Part shown: piece after piece, positions 26,233-36,500 of the stretch | How the letters are laid out: every line of letters starts with the position of its first letter | How positions within the stretch are numbered: position 1 is the stretch's first letter | From: Leptospira harrisiae | GTDB taxonomy: Bacteria > Spirochaetota > Leptospiria > Leptospirales > Leptospiraceae | DNA: 64,000 nt | Assembly (NCBI RefSeq): GCF_002811945.1 | Contig: NZ_NPDX01000001.1 | Coordinates: 434,001 to 498,000, forward strand | Reading direction: 5' to 3' | Notes under the pieces: generated by a model | Told to the model about the DNA's origin: nothing | Databases searched by the model: none | The model's input: only the letters and a program-made list of their open reading frames with translations | Position numbers and translations under genes: made by a program

Positions 26233-26913
26233 TTAACCTGCTGGTAAAAGAGTTTGGTAACGATCCATTCCGATATTTTCTTTTAGATCGGAATCGAGCT
26301 CTATAAACAAAAACTTATTTAAATCAAAAGTGGCATTTGCTTCTGCCAATAGTTCTGCTTTTTGTGCTTCGTTCAAAGGGAGAGTGTCCAAGTTTTGACG
26401 ATAAATTCCTTTGAAAGCCATAAGGTCTTCGATTTCAGGAAATTCATAAAAAGCAGTTCCTTCATTTCCTTCTAATTCAAAAGTTTTTGCTACTACTTTT
26501 TTGATGGATTGGCCACCAGAAAGGTCCCCCAGATAACGGACGTAAGCCTGTGCTACGAGTAGTTCCGGTTTTGTTTTTGCAGTATTTTTGATATGATCAA
26601 TATAGTTTTGTGTGGCTTTGGAAATAGAACCACGAAGTTTAGTTCCGAATTTTTTTTGAAAACTAGCGATGTCTTCTTTCAAAGAATTTTCACGAAAGAG
26701 AGCTGGAAAGTAAAGTTTAGAAAGGATAGGGTTTTCTTTATTTTGGCGGTAGAGTTCTTCCATCACTGCATAAACGGAGTGAAGGCTTTCCAATTGGTAG
26801 GTGTAAGTTTGGGCATCAAGGCCACCTCTAAAAATCGCACGAATATAAGGAACCTTTTCAGTTTCCTGGTGTTTGTCGGCAGTTCCTTCTCGTAACATCA
26901 TTGCTATAGACAT
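26233..26913 (-). CDS. hemO: Heme oxygenase (biliverdin-producing)
   Basis: A 226-residue heme oxygenase that opens heme to biliverdin, CO and Fe2+. The proximal His is in GTADKHQETEKVPYIR near residue 14, and the flexible distal helix has GDLSGGQ (about residues 145-152). Length and motifs fit the bacterial HmuO/HemO class; in Leptospira such an enzyme lets cells use heme iron. A strong ribosome site (GAGGAG) precedes ATG 26913, and a 29-bp palindrome lies 13 bases further upstream, pointing to iron-responsive control. It leads an operon with the MFS gene. Confidence 0.92.
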   Translation of the reverse strand: MSIAMMLREGTADKHQETEKVPYIRAIFRGGLDAQTYTYQLESLHSVYAVMEELYRQNKENPILSKLYFPALFRENSLKEDIASFQKKFGTKLRGSISKATQNYIDHIKNTAKTKPELLVAQAYVRYLGDLSGGQSIKKVVAKTFELEGNEGTAFYEFPEIEDLMAFKGIYRQNLDTLPLNEAQKAELLAEANATFDLNKFLFIELDSDLKENIGMDRYQTLLPAG

Positions 26914-26925
26914 AATGGCTCCTCT

Positions 26926-26954
26926 TCATATATGAGAATCAATCTCATATATGA
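26926..26954. promoter_or_regulatory. Perfect palindrome, candidate Fur-type operator of heme oxygenase
   Basis: TCATATATGAGA-ATCAA-TCTCATATATGA is a perfect inverted repeat with 12-base arms and a 5-base centre. The inner TGAGAATcAATCTCA is similar in size and symmetry to Fur/Irr-type boxes. Its position just upstream of a heme oxygenase gene supports an iron- or heme-responsive repressor. Which regulator binds cannot be decided from sequence. Confidence 0.65.
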
Positions 26955-26990
26955 CACTACCCTGACAATTGCCGTTGGTGTCAAAGAAAA

Positions 26991-28121
26991 TTATAGAGAA
27001 TCTTCCTGGGTAGGGGTTTTCCAAAATTCCAAGGGAGTATGGGCCCTTTGTTCTGGGTAAAGAAAGTAGGAAAGAAAAAATACCAAAATGGAAACAAGGA
27101 TACCAATAGTGGCGAGAACCACATCCTTTCCCACTTTGCGAAACGTGTCTAGATAAGGTAGGTCTTTGTAAGTGATGACGTTCAGGATGATTTCCCGACC
27201 TGCGAGGAGTCCGAGGAAAGCCCAGGTGGTGGACATGGGAACATTACTGATGTATTGGAAAAAGAATAACAAACTTCCATACACTAAATCGACTATGGTG
27301 GCAGCTTTGGCCCATTGGATGTCTGATTTTTCAGAAACCACTCTTTGGATGGTGCCTCCATTGGTGCGAATGATGATGAGTAAGGCAACGATCAGGATGA
27401 AGACGGCCGTAAAAAATTCGATGATACCCAATTGACGAGGCAAAAAGACGGCAATGTTTGCTGTGTCTTGTAATAACCAAGCCACCCAAAGATACATTGT
27501 CGAAAGCCATTGTAACCTAGACCACCTGCGTTCAGATACAGGATCAGGGGTATGGACTTCATGGTATTCGTGAGGGTCTACTTTCACTAGGATGGCCCAA
27601 ACGACAATGGCCACAAGGAAGGCGAGTCCATAACCAAAAAAAGATTTAGTTAACATTTGATCGATGCTTTTGCCACCAAACAAACCTAATACGAGAAATG
27701 TTGTAGAAACAGGAGCCCTGAGTCTTGTAATGACAACGAGTAAAACAGGTGCTAGAAGTTGGAGTAGGTTGAATTCTTTGGTTTCGGGAATGGAATCTAA
27801 CCTGTGGAAATGAATTTCACCACCATGTAAAAACCAAGCTACCAAATGAACGAAAAATAAAAGACCACCGAAAACGAGAATCTTTTGTAGCCAATGAACT
27901 GATTTTTTACTCTCGATAAATGTTCCGATGGTTTGGACTGCATCGTTTCCGGCCACAGAAAACGATGCAATCGCAAAGGAAAACCATCCTAGATAATACC
28001 GAGGAAACCCCAGGAAATAACCGGCACAGATCGTAAGAACTAAAAAAAGGGTAAAAACGAAAAATCGAATTTGATCCTTTTTTGTTGGGTGCTGGTAATC
28101 TATTTCCTGGTTAAGACTCAT
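26991..28121 (-). CDS. PiT-like (PHO4-family) permease
   Basis: A 376-residue membrane protein with about ten helices. Two family-like repeats are visible: [11 protein letters not shown] (compare GANDVANA) in the N-terminal half, and [18 protein letters not shown] / [20 protein letters not shown], the P-S-T-T signature of inorganic phosphate transporters. It is shorter and more divergent than classical PitA. It shares four bases with the upstream acyltransferase gene (ATGA), so the two are coupled. Phosphate is the best guess for substrate. Confidence 0.75.
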   Translation of the reverse strand: MSLNQEIDYQHPTKKDQIRFFVFTLFLVLTICAGYFLGFPRYYLGWFSFAIASFSVAGNDAVQTIGTFIESKKSVHWLQKILVFGGLLFFVHLVAWFLHGGEIHFHRLDSIPETKEFNLLQLLAPVLLVVITRLRAPVSTTFLVLGLFGGKSIDQMLTKSFFGYGLAFLVAIVVWAILVKVDPHEYHEVHTPDPVSERRWSRLQWLSTMYLWVAWLLQDTANIAVFLPRQLGIIEFFTAVFILIVALLIIIRTNGGTIQRVVSEKSDIQWAKAATIVDLVYGSLLFFFQYISNVPMSTTWAFLGLLAGREIILNVITYKDLPYLDTFRKVGKDVVLATIGILVSILVFFLSYFLYPEQRAHTPLEFWKTPTQEDSL

Positions 28122-28894
28122 GCATTCATATAGTGTTTCGCATATCTCTCCGTAATTTCCTTGCGGTCGAAAAGAATAAACACATCTGTAGTACCAAAAA
28201 CAGAATCCAGTGCAGGAATTCCACAGATTTTAGCACCCACTCGGAGGTATCCTTTCAAAAGTGGAGGGATATTTTTGGAGATCGATTTTGGATCTTCAAC
28301 ATGGAAATTAGCATCAAACCCAGGGAGAACAAAGTCTGGGTTTGGATACACACGAAATTCTTCTGGTGCAATGGCATCTTTTGCTTTTAAAAATCCGTAT
28401 GATTGGGAAGCAACTCCAGCATCAGTGGAGTGGATGGATCCACAACCCATCAAGTAGCGAACATTATGTTTATTCATGAACTCAGCAAGACCTTGCCAGA
28501 GTAAAGAGATCACTGAACCATCACGGTAGTCAGGGTGAACACAAGAACGTCCTACTTCGGCAATCTCATCTGGGAGATTGTAAATAGAAGTAATATCAAA
28601 TTCATTTTCACTGTAAAAACCAATTCCGTTTTTTGCATTTTGACGTGTTAAAATTCGGTAGGTTCCAACAATTTTTTTATCATCAGTAGATTTATCGATT
28701 ACGATTAGGTGGTGGCAGTACAAATCGTACTCGTCACGATCCTTTCTCGTTGCAGAAGATTGTGGCAGACCTTCTCCCATTTCTAAGTTGAAAACTTCGT
28801 ATCGTAGTGCAAGTGCTCTTTCAATTTCTAGTTGGTTTTCTGCCAACCGAACTTCTAGGATTCGTTCTGTTTTGTTGATTGTATTTGGTTTCAT
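28118..28894 (-). CDS. OlsB-like N-acyltransferase (GNAT fold)
   Basis: A 258-residue protein of the Acetyltransf_5/OlsB group. It has [20 protein letters not shown] near the N-terminus, [21 protein letters not shown] (acyl-donor binding) and [11 protein letters not shown]. OlsB enzymes transfer a 3-hydroxyacyl chain from ACP to ornithine, the first step of ornithine-lipid synthesis. No olsA partner is in the window, and relatives annotated as hemolysin-like exist, so the acceptor is unproven. The ribosome site AGAGGA precedes ATG 28894. It overlaps the PiT-like gene. Confidence 0.78.
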   Translation of the reverse strand: MKPNTINKTERILEVRLAENQLEIERALALRYEVFNLEMGEGLPQSSATRKDRDEYDLYCHHLIVIDKSTDDKKIVGTYRILTRQNAKNGIGFYSENEFDITSIYNLPDEIAEVGRSCVHPDYRDGSVISLLWQGLAEFMNKHNVRYLMGCGSIHSTDAGVASQSYGFLKAKDAIAPEEFRVYPNPDFVLPGFDANFHVEDPKSISKNIPPLLKGYLRVGAKICGIPALDSVFGTTDVFILFDRKEITERYAKHYMNA

Positions 28895-29006
28895 CGGATT
28901 TTATCCTCTTGTTTATCTACTGACACGTTAAAATGAATCAGTTACGATCATGTGACAATAAGGTAAAAATCGGATTTTGTTTCCGAGGAGAGAAGTTACA
29001 TTTTGA

Positions 29007-30251
29007 TTACAATGCTTTGTGTTTATCCTTTATCATGATAAATGGATATTCAATCACTCGGTATAATATAACACCTACTGAAATACTAAGTAACATATAC
29101 CCGATAAAGTAAATTATATAGAACACTGAATTTTCGAGGTAATCTGGTTTTGTTAGTTTTAAATTTCCGAGGATCGATAAGACTGTCATATGCCAAAGGT
29201 AGATAGTAAAACTAATTCTCGCTAATAAGGTCATGGAACTTTTGTATAGCGCACCAATTACTGTATTATACGAAAAATCTTTTAGGTTTAAACAAGCGAT
29301 TACAAGAGATCCGAAACCTAGATTTATCAAATTATTTTTAAAGGTGACTGCCATAAAAGAGTCATCCTTACGAATCAAATGACTCAAGACAATAAGCAGA
29401 AGGAATATTGGCAAAGTGATCGAACTTTTGAGAAATTTCGATTTTAGAATTTCTGGTTTATATTGACTCCAATATGCGATTATGATCCCAACAATGAATG
29501 CATCGTAACGAGTTTCAGTTGAGTAATACATTTTTTCAAATTTATTCGTTACGTCATCGGAATAAAAATAGAAAAGTCGAAACAAAAGGGCAATAAAATA
29601 AAGTGATCCCAGAAATGTCATCGTATGTTTCGGATACTTAAACAAGACAAATGTCATAAAAAATGGGATACAAAAGTAGAACTGTTCTTCGACAGACAAT
29701 GACCAAGTATGGACATGAAGATTTTTAATATAATTCCCTACAAATACAAAGTCTGCCCATGAGGCACGAAACATTGACTTCAGGTCAATATACGCACTTA
29801 AAATACTTAAGTCAGTAATTCCTTTTTTCTCAATAGCATTTTCGATTAGCAGGATTTGCAAAAAAGTTAAAAGCGCAATCGTAGTAATAAAGAAATAATA
29901 ACCTGGAAATATTCTGAGAACGCGGTTTCTGAAAAACCTCTTAAAACTCATGTCTTTTCCATTTTTATGTGCCCTGAAAAGTTGTTCAGAAATTAAGAAG
30001 CCGCTTAATACAAAAAAGGCATCCAAAGCAGAGGAAAAATTCGAGAAGAAAAGGAAGAGATGCGGGTTAACGATAATAGCGTCTTTCGCTACTGTATGGG
30101 TAAAGTGAACCAATAGCACTAAAATTATCCCAATCCCTCGAATCGTATGGAGGCTCAAAATTTCACGTGGATGAGGATTCGTTAGGTGACGGAAATACTT
30201 TTTCATGTTTTTGACAATCACTTCCTGGATGATTTCGCATGTCAAGTCCAT
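29007..30251 (-). CDS. Acyltransferase 3 (OafA-like) membrane protein
   Basis: A 414-residue integral-membrane acyltransferase of family 3 with ten or so helices. The N-terminal catalytic motif LHTIRGIGIILVLLVHFTHT has the conserved R and H; FVLSGFLISEQLFR and HTWSLSVEEQFY are further hallmarks. These proteins O-acylate sugars of LPS, peptidoglycan or glycolipids. The start could also be ATG 30206 (MKKYF), 15 residues later; no good ribosome site favours either. It is divergent from the next gene and sits in a cluster of glycan genes. Confidence 0.9.
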   Translation of the reverse strand: MDLTCEIIQEVIVKNMKKYFRHLTNPHPREILSLHTIRGIGIILVLLVHFTHTVAKDAIIVNPHLFLFFSNFSSALDAFFVLSGFLISEQLFRAHKNGKDMSFKRFFRNRVLRIFPGYYFFITTIALLTFLQILLIENAIEKKGITDLSILSAYIDLKSMFRASWADFVFVGNYIKNLHVHTWSLSVEEQFYFCIPFFMTFVLFKYPKHTMTFLGSLYFIALLFRLFYFYSDDVTNKFEKMYYSTETRYDAFIVGIIIAYWSQYKPEILKSKFLKSSITLPIFLLLIVLSHLIRKDDSFMAVTFKNNLINLGFGSLVIACLNLKDFSYNTVIGALYKSSMTLLARISFTIYLWHMTVLSILGNLKLTKPDYLENSVFYIIYFIGYMLLSISVGVILYRVIEYPFIMIKDKHKAL

Positions 30252-30333
30252 AGCTTTAGAAAATTGTAATTTAATAAGATATAATTGATTTACATCTGTT
30301 AGGTTTTTTTGAGAGTAGTTTTTGAGTTAGCTC

Positions 30334-31968
30334 ATGGAGAAGATTTTGCGGATCATTCTAAAATTTTCAATTCTACTTGCGATCGCATTTTGTTTTCAGA
30401 AACTGATCGCATTCGCTAACGCTAACCAGGCTAGGATTTTGTTTGAAAATCTGTCTTTTTCTGCTACAGATCCACCGTTAGTTGGACCTTGGCTTTATCG
30501 GGATATTTATTACCAGTTAGGTTGTTTTCTGTTATTGTTAACCACTGCTTTTTTGTATCTTTTTGTTTTGCCTGACACTCTTTGTTTGCACAACACAAGA
30601 ATGAAAAATCTAGTCTTACTCATTTGGATGATAATTTTTCTGTTAACAATTAAGTTGAAACCGGATACATACTCTCCATTTAAAAAATACCTCGTAATTT
30701 CCTTTGCAACTGCCCTTTACCTTGTATTGGTATTTCATCATCAGCTACTTCGGGATTTTTATGAGTGGGTGATTTCTCGCATAAACCTGACCATTTTTCT
30801 AATAGTGATGATTAGCACCTTTCAAAGGTTTATCGCATTATATTTTGATCCTTTTTTTCTTGCAGAAGGTGATGACCCGAAAACATACTTTTCTGCGGCA
30901 AAGGCACTTTTGGAAGGAGAGGATTTTTTGCAAGGTTCGTTTAGTAGGGGAATGACTATATTTCTTTATTATTGTTTTAGAATGTTTGGTGAAGGGCAAG
31001 TCGTTCCGAAAATTTTAATGATTTTAATTGGAGCCGTTGGTTTGTATTGTTTGTTAAGTTTTATTTTGGGCTACACAAAAAAAAAGGCAGTTGTTGTGTT
31101 GGTTGGTCTGTTTTATTTGCTTTCTAGCCACTACGTCTCCTTCTCTAATCAGTTTTGGAATGAAAATTTATTTCATCCGTTTTTTTCAATGTATTTGTTT
31201 CTGTTTTATCGACTCAAATCTGAATCAAGTAGTTATTCAAAAGTCCTCTTTTGTTTCGGTATTCTGCTTGTTGTTTTTGTTCTAACCGAATTGCGATCTT
31301 GGTTCCCTATTGTTTTTATTTTGTCGGTTCTAATATATTTGATTAGCAATCGAAGACGTATTTCTCGAGCAGTTATGCCTATTACTATTTTGCTTCTGTT
31401 TTTTGTTATTAATGTTGCATTTAAAGGGAAAGTTGATAGACCATCACCTCTCTTTGCCAGTACTAACATGGAATTTAATTTTTTAGTGGGGAACAATCCT
31501 TATGCTCAAGGAACTTATTCTCGTCATTGGTTTACTTATTCTGAAGAAATTAACTTAAGCCAAAATAAGGATGAAATATTTAGGAATGTCCTATTTGCAA
31601 ATTTAAAAAATCCTAATATTTTGATTCATAATTTATGGAAAAAAACTGTTCTTTGGTTTTGGGGAGCCGGTGGACCTCGACCTATCTCAATTTATTATCA
31701 AAATCCGTTGTCATTGTCTCAGACGTTATACCGTTCTCTATTAACTGTATTTCTTTTTATTGGTATATATCGATCTCTAATTGATAAAGATTTTTTGATC
31801 GGTTCTATGTATTTAATGATTTTTTCTGTTCATTTAATATTTTTTGCTGATTATCGATTTACTCTCACCGCAATGCCGTTGCAAGCTATTCTCGTTTCTT
31901 ATGGTCTTCTTTTTATTTGGAACACTAATTGGTTCCAGAATGCTTTTCTAATCCAAAGAAAAATGTAA
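30334..31968 (+). CDS. GT-C-like polytopic membrane protein
   Basis: A 544-residue protein with about twelve hydrophobic helices. An extracytoplasmic loop after the fourth or fifth helix holds AEGDDPKTYFSAAKALLEGEDF, where acidic residues followed by Y..A..L recall GT-C glycosyltransferases that use lipid-linked sugars. The C-terminal loop (residues ~370-440) is hydrophilic. A role in surface glycan assembly is likely from its neighbours. Exact family unassigned. AT content is somewhat higher than in flanking housekeeping genes. Confidence 0.7.
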   Translation: MEKILRIILKFSILLAIAFCFQKLIAFANANQARILFENLSFSATDPPLVGPWLYRDIYYQLGCFLLLLTTAFLYLFVLPDTLCLHNTRMKNLVLLIWMIIFLLTIKLKPDTYSPFKKYLVISFATALYLVLVFHHQLLRDFYEWVISRINLTIFLIVMISTFQRFIALYFDPFFLAEGDDPKTYFSAAKALLEGEDFLQGSFSRGMTIFLYYCFRMFGEGQVVPKILMILIGAVGLYCLLSFILGYTKKKAVVVLVGLFYLLSSHYVSFSNQFWNENLFHPFFSMYLFLFYRLKSESSSYSKVLFCFGILLVVFVLTELRSWFPIVFILSVLIYLISNRRRISRAVMPITILLLFFVINVAFKGKVDRPSPLFASTNMEFNFLVGNNPYAQGTYSRHWFTYSEEINLSQNKDEIFRNVLFANLKNPNILIHNLWKKTVLWFWGAGGPRPISIYYQNPLSLSQTLYRSLLTVFLFIGIYRSLIDKDFLIGSMYLMIFSVHLIFFADYRFTLTAMPLQAILVSYGLLFIWNTNWFQNAFLIQRKM

Positions 31969-31987
31969 CAGGTTTGAAGGCAGAAAA

Positions 31988-33694
31988 CTACTTAGAGGCA
32001 TCGAAGCAGCTTTGATTCATCTTTGGTCGGAAGCTGAATACTCTCATTGGATTATAAGAAATGACTGGATTTAGAAGTTTTGTCTTGGCATAAATTGCTA
32101 AGTAACCTTTGAAAGAGCAGACAGTAGATTCTTTGTCATTTAGCGTAAAGTTTGGACTATACTTTTGATTTAAGATAAGAGTTTCTCCTTTTGATAAGGA
32201 AGCAAATTCAAATTGATCAGGTTTCCATAATTTTGGAGTGACCTTTTCTTTTTTCGTTAATAAATAAAATTCACCTTTGTAATCCTTGTCAGAAATTGTT
32301 TGGTTTGTAAAGTAGAAGGTTAAGTTTTCATAGAAATCATTTGTGGATAGGTTTGTGATTAAGGCAGGTAACATTCGAGAATCCGAACCATAATCGGGTA
32401 CAGTGGCAACTGTGATCGGGTAAATATTTTGGTTTTCAATGCTTAGATTTGGCAAGGGAAGGACAAAGATTTCTGATAAAAACTTGGTGTTCATTCGTTT
32501 CGTATCTTGGGTATGAAAGAAGAAACAAAGAATTGTGAGGATTCCTAATACTTTATGAAATCTTGGTGGAACTAAATTCCAAAAATTTTGAAAACCAGCC
32601 GCCAAACACCAAACATATAAAAAAACTACACTGAGACTCCAGCGTGGATACACTCGTTCCCAGGAATAAATGGGTAAGTGTTCTAAAACTGACGCTGGTG
32701 AATAAGGGGAAATATTTCCCATCATCATCCATAAAACAAGTATGAGTAGAAATAATACTGATGCCATCTTCTTCTTTGTGAAGAAAAGAAGGGGAAAAAG
32801 ATAAAGTGGAAACTGCCCTAAATAGTTTCCATATTCCCAATACCGATATTGCATTTTAGAAAGAGAATTTGATAGAAGTGGGTGTTGGGAAGAGCCAAAA
32901 AAAATAAGATAAATATCATTTAAGGAAAGTGTAAACGTGTCTGCTACAAAGTATCTACCCACTGAATGAATGAATTGAAACATGGGGATCCACTTAAAAG
33001 AGAGGAGGATTAAAACAGTTACAGCTAGAATTGTGATGTTTAAAATACTTTGTTTTGGTGACGCGGAAATGAAAATTTCTCGGGAAACCAAAAAGAAAAG
33101 AAGAAAAAAACACTGTGTGAGTGGATATATACTTCCTTCGGATAACAATATGTAGGTGATTGTTGCAATGCTAAGACCGATTTCCCAGTTTCTTTTTTGC
33201 ACAAAGTATAATGTATAAAAAACTAAAGCAGGTAAAAATAAAGCTGGGATTTGATTTAAATGCCCTGCATAAAACTTTTGAAATACAAATCCAGAGAATT
33301 GGAATAGAAATACAAAGAGGAGTGAGGTTAAATTGTTGGACTTCGTATAAAGTCGAAAGGAATGGAAATTCAGAAATCCGGAAATGAAAAAGTAAACTAA
33401 AAAACTTAGTTTTAGTGCGGTAAGTGTTGGAAAGAAAATAACAAGTAGATGAGTGAAACTTCCTATTTTACTTGTTGGGTTTTCCCAAACAGGAAACCCG
33501 GCTCCATAATATGGATTCCATAACGGAAAATTTTGAAATTCTAAAAAAGATTTTCTTAAAAATTCGACATGGAAACTATACATATCCCAGTCGAAACGAC
33601 CATAAAGGTTGTTTGTTTCGAATAGGACTTTTGTATTCCAAAGATAGAATGTAAAAAATAAAAAAACAAAGGCTAATGGCCTAATGCGCTTCAT
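31988..33694 (-). CDS. YfhO/GT-C-like polytopic membrane protein
   Basis: A large membrane protein with about twelve helices and a C-terminal soluble domain (from about residue 400). Near the N-terminus, GRFDWDMYSFHVEF and FPLWNPYYGAGFPVWENP match the first loop of YfhO-like and other GT-C proteins. ATG at 33694 (MKRIRPL) is taken as start; it overlaps the polA stop by 14 bases. Predicted to transfer or modify sugars on a lipid carrier outside the membrane; substrate unknown. Confidence 0.75.
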   Translation of the reverse strand: MKRIRPLAFVFLFFTFYLWNTKVLFETNNLYGRFDWDMYSFHVEFLRKSFLEFQNFPLWNPYYGAGFPVWENPTSKIGSFTHLLVIFFPTLTALKLSFLVYFFISGFLNFHSFRLYTKSNNLTSLLFVFLFQFSGFVFQKFYAGHLNQIPALFLPALVFYTLYFVQKRNWEIGLSIATITYILLSEGSIYPLTQCFFLLFFLVSREIFISASPKQSILNITILAVTVLILLSFKWIPMFQFIHSVGRYFVADTFTLSLNDIYLIFFGSSQHPLLSNSLSKMQYRYWEYGNYLGQFPLYLFPLLFFTKKKMASVLFLLILVLWMMMGNISPYSPASVLEHLPIYSWERVYPRWSLSVVFLYVWCLAAGFQNFWNLVPPRFHKVLGILTILCFFFHTQDTKRMNTKFLSEIFVLPLPNLSIENQNIYPITVATVPDYGSDSRMLPALITNLSTNDFYENLTFYFTNQTISDKDYKGEFYLLTKKEKVTPKLWKPDQFEFASLSKGETLILNQKYSPNFTLNDKESTVCSFKGYLAIYAKTKLLNPVISYNPMRVFSFRPKMNQSCFDASK

Positions 33695-36500
33695 CCCAGT
33701 TCCCGCCAAACTTTCCTTGGGCGACGATGGGAACTTTTAACTTCATTGAAGATTCCATTTCGTCTTTGGCCATTTGGTAGAATTCTTTTTTTTCCTTTGG
33801 ATCCACTTCGAAAACAAGTTCATCATGAACTTGTAATAAAAGTTTAGAATGAAAACCATTCTTTTTGATTTTGTTTTGAATTTGGATCATCGCTAACTTG
33901 ATCATATCGGCAGATGTACCTTGGATGGGGGAGTTGATCGCTACACGTTTAGCCGCTTCACTCGCCATTTTGTGTTTGGAATTGATGTCTGGCAAATAAC
34001 GTCTACGACCAAGGAGGGTTTCCACATAACCATGTTCTTTACAGAATTCAACAATCTCTTCCATATAAGTTTGAACACCTTTGTAAGTGGCAAAATACTT
34101 TTCGATAAATTCTTTTGCTTCTTTACGGCTGATCCTTAAATTATTGGAAAGACCAAAAGAAGTAACTCCATAAATGACTGAAAAGTTTACTACTTTTGCT
34201 TTATTTCGCATATCGGAAGTTACCTGGTCTTCTGGGACTCCGAAAATTCCTGCCGCAGTTCTTTTGTGGATATCTGCTCCCGATTTGTAAGCATCCATCA
34301 TTTGTGGATCATTAGCAAAATGGGCCATAATTCTTAGCTCAATTTGGCTATAGTCAAGAGATAGAATTTCGTATCCTTTTTTTGCAATAAAACCTTTTCT
34401 GAGTAATCTTCCTTCTTCATCTTTGATAGGAATGTTTTGTAAGTTTGGGTTTGTAGAGGACAATCTACCAGTCGCAGCAATCGTTTGGTTGTAACTGGTA
34501 TGGATACGACCTGTTTTGGGATTGATGAGTGTTGGCAGTGTGTCTGTATACGTAGATTTGAGTTTTGAGAATTTACGAATCTCTAACAGGTGATCTATGA
34601 TGGGATGGGTTCCTTGCAAAGATTCCAAAACGGAATGGTCTGTGGAATACCCTGTTTGTGTTTTTTTCTCTGCAGGAAGTCTTAAATCTTCAAATAAAAC
34701 TGTTTGTAATTCTTTCGTTGAATTGATGTTAAAAGTTCTTCCTGCATAGAAGTGAATGTTCTTTTCATGTTCTTTGATTTTTGCTTCAAATGTTTTAGAA
34801 AGAGATTCAAAATATCCTTTTTCTACAGTGATTCCTTCAAATTCCATATCCGCCAAAGTAAGAAGTACTGGCATTTCAATTTCAAAAAAAAGTTTTTTAT
34901 GGATTCCTTCTTCCATTTTTGGGGAAAGTACATTATGCAGTTGTAGGGTAATGTCTGCATCTTCGCATGCATATTCAGAAATTCGTTCGGGATCAATATC
35001 GTATAAATTCTGTTTTTTCTTTCCAGTTCCAACTAACTCTTCGTAAGTGATCGTTTTGTAATTCAAATAGTCTACAGCCATATCATCCATATTATGGCGG
35101 CGTTCCCCTGGATTCAAAAGGTAAGATGCTAACATGGTATCAAAATAAATTCCTTTTAGTTCGACTCCATAATTTCGTAGCACTAAAAGATCATATTTAA
35201 TGTTTTGTCCCACTTTTTTCCATTTGGGATCTGTTAACATCGGTTTTAAAACATTGAGTCCTTCTTCGGGTGAAGGGAGGAGGTGGCTGTAGATGGACTC
35301 CGGATGGGAGAAAGCAACATAGTAACCAACCCCAGGTTCCTCGGAAAAAGAAACTCCTAATAATTCAGCAAGCATTGGATCTTGGGAAGTGGTTTCTGTA
35401 TCTACGGAGATTGGTTTTTTGGGATCCAGTTTTGCTACAATTTTTTTCAAATCATCTAAGGTTTGAATTCGTTTGTAATTTTTTCTGTCAACCGCAGAAC
35501 CTTTGTTTGGTTTTATTTCGGGTTCTGTATCACTAGTTTCTTTTGATGATTTTTTACCTTTTTTAGTTGTTGTCGATTCGGAAACTTTATCTTTGGAATC
35601 TCCATCGCCGGCAATTGGAATTCCCGCTTGTTTGGCAAGATCACGGTGAAGGACATTGTATCCTTCGTCTTTGAAATATTGTACCTTCGCCGGATCATGA
35701 TAATTCGGTATCTTTAAGTCACTTTTTTTGATATCGAGTTTGAGATTTGTGACAATTGTTGCGAGTTTTCTAGATAAAAATGCATTTTCTTTATCAGCCG
35801 CTAACTTATCAATCAGTGATTTGTTTTTTACCTGGTCTAACTTTTTGTAAATGGTTTCTAAGTTTCCAAATTCTTGGATGAGTTTAGCAGCACCTTTTTC
35901 ACCCACTCCTTTGACACCAGGAATGTTATCGGATGCATCACCCAAAAGACCCATATAATCTGGCACTTGTTCTTTAGTGATTCCTATATTTGTTTCTACC
36001 CATTTTGGATCGATCTTTTCAAATTCGGAAACTCCCCGTTTCCCACGTAACATGTGTATGTTTTTGTCGAGGACTTGGTATAAATCTTTGTCACTCGAAA
36101 GAATCACTATTTCTTCAAAATCTTTTCCAAATTTTTTGCATAAAGACCCAATGATGTCGTCGGCCTCGATTCCATTCATTTTATACATAGGAAATTCCAA
36201 AGCCTTTAACATTTCGTAAATTGTATGAAGTTGAGGTTTTAAATCCTCAGGCATTGGTTTTCTATGAGCTTTGTAATCTTCATACAAATCATTTCTTTCG
36301 AGTCTTGTTCCAGGATCAAAGGTAAAGGCAATGTGAGTTACTTTTTCGTCTTGAAGGAGTTTGAATAACATCCTCCAAAATCCAAAGACTGCTCCGCTGG
36401 GGAGACCTGTTTTGGAATTGGTTAGGTTGGAAGCTGCAAATGCAAAATAAGCTCGGAAAGCTAATGCATGGCCATCAATGATAAGAAGTCTTCCACTCAT
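33681..36500 (-). CDS. polA: DNA polymerase I
   Basis: A 939-residue PolA for gap filling and primer removal. The N-terminal 5'-3' nuclease has LIIDGHALAFRAYFAF, GIEADDIIGSL and GDASDNIPGVKGVGEKGA. The 3'-5' proofreading domain appears intact (VDTETT, GQNIKYDLL, YACEDAD). The polymerase has DYSQIELRIMAHF, the finger helix around RNKAKVVNFSVIYG and the palm QVHDELVFEV. A charged Ser/Lys-rich linker separates the first two domains (about residues 295-335). It overlaps glycosyltransferase genes on both sides, unusual company for polA. Confidence 0.96.
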   Translation of the reverse strand: MSGRLLIIDGHALAFRAYFAFAASNLTNSKTGLPSGAVFGFWRMLFKLLQDEKVTHIAFTFDPGTRLERNDLYEDYKAHRKPMPEDLKPQLHTIYEMLKALEFPMYKMNGIEADDIIGSLCKKFGKDFEEIVILSSDKDLYQVLDKNIHMLRGKRGVSEFEKIDPKWVETNIGITKEQVPDYMGLLGDASDNIPGVKGVGEKGAAKLIQEFGNLETIYKKLDQVKNKSLIDKLAADKENAFLSRKLATIVTNLKLDIKKSDLKIPNYHDPAKVQYFKDEGYNVLHRDLAKQAGIPIAGDGDSKDKVSESTTTKKGKKSSKETSDTEPEIKPNKGSAVDRKNYKRIQTLDDLKKIVAKLDPKKPISVDTETTSQDPMLAELLGVSFSEEPGVGYYVAFSHPESIYSHLLPSPEEGLNVLKPMLTDPKWKKVGQNIKYDLLVLRNYGVELKGIYFDTMLASYLLNPGERRHNMDDMAVDYLNYKTITYEELVGTGKKKQNLYDIDPERISEYACEDADITLQLHNVLSPKMEEGIHKKLFFEIEMPVLLTLADMEFEGITVEKGYFESLSKTFEAKIKEHEKNIHFYAGRTFNINSTKELQTVLFEDLRLPAEKKTQTGYSTDHSVLESLQGTHPIIDHLLEIRKFSKLKSTYTDTLPTLINPKTGRIHTSYNQTIAATGRLSSTNPNLQNIPIKDEEGRLLRKGFIAKKGYEILSLDYSQIELRIMAHFANDPQMMDAYKSGADIHKRTAAGIFGVPEDQVTSDMRNKAKVVNFSVIYGVTSFGLSNNLRISRKEAKEFIEKYFATYKGVQTYMEEIVEFCKEHGYVETLLGRRRYLPDINSKHKMASEAAKRVAINSPIQGTSADMIKLAMIQIQNKIKKNGFHSKLLLQVHDELVFEVDPKEKKEFYQMAKDEMESSMKLKVPIVAQGKFGGNWDEAH

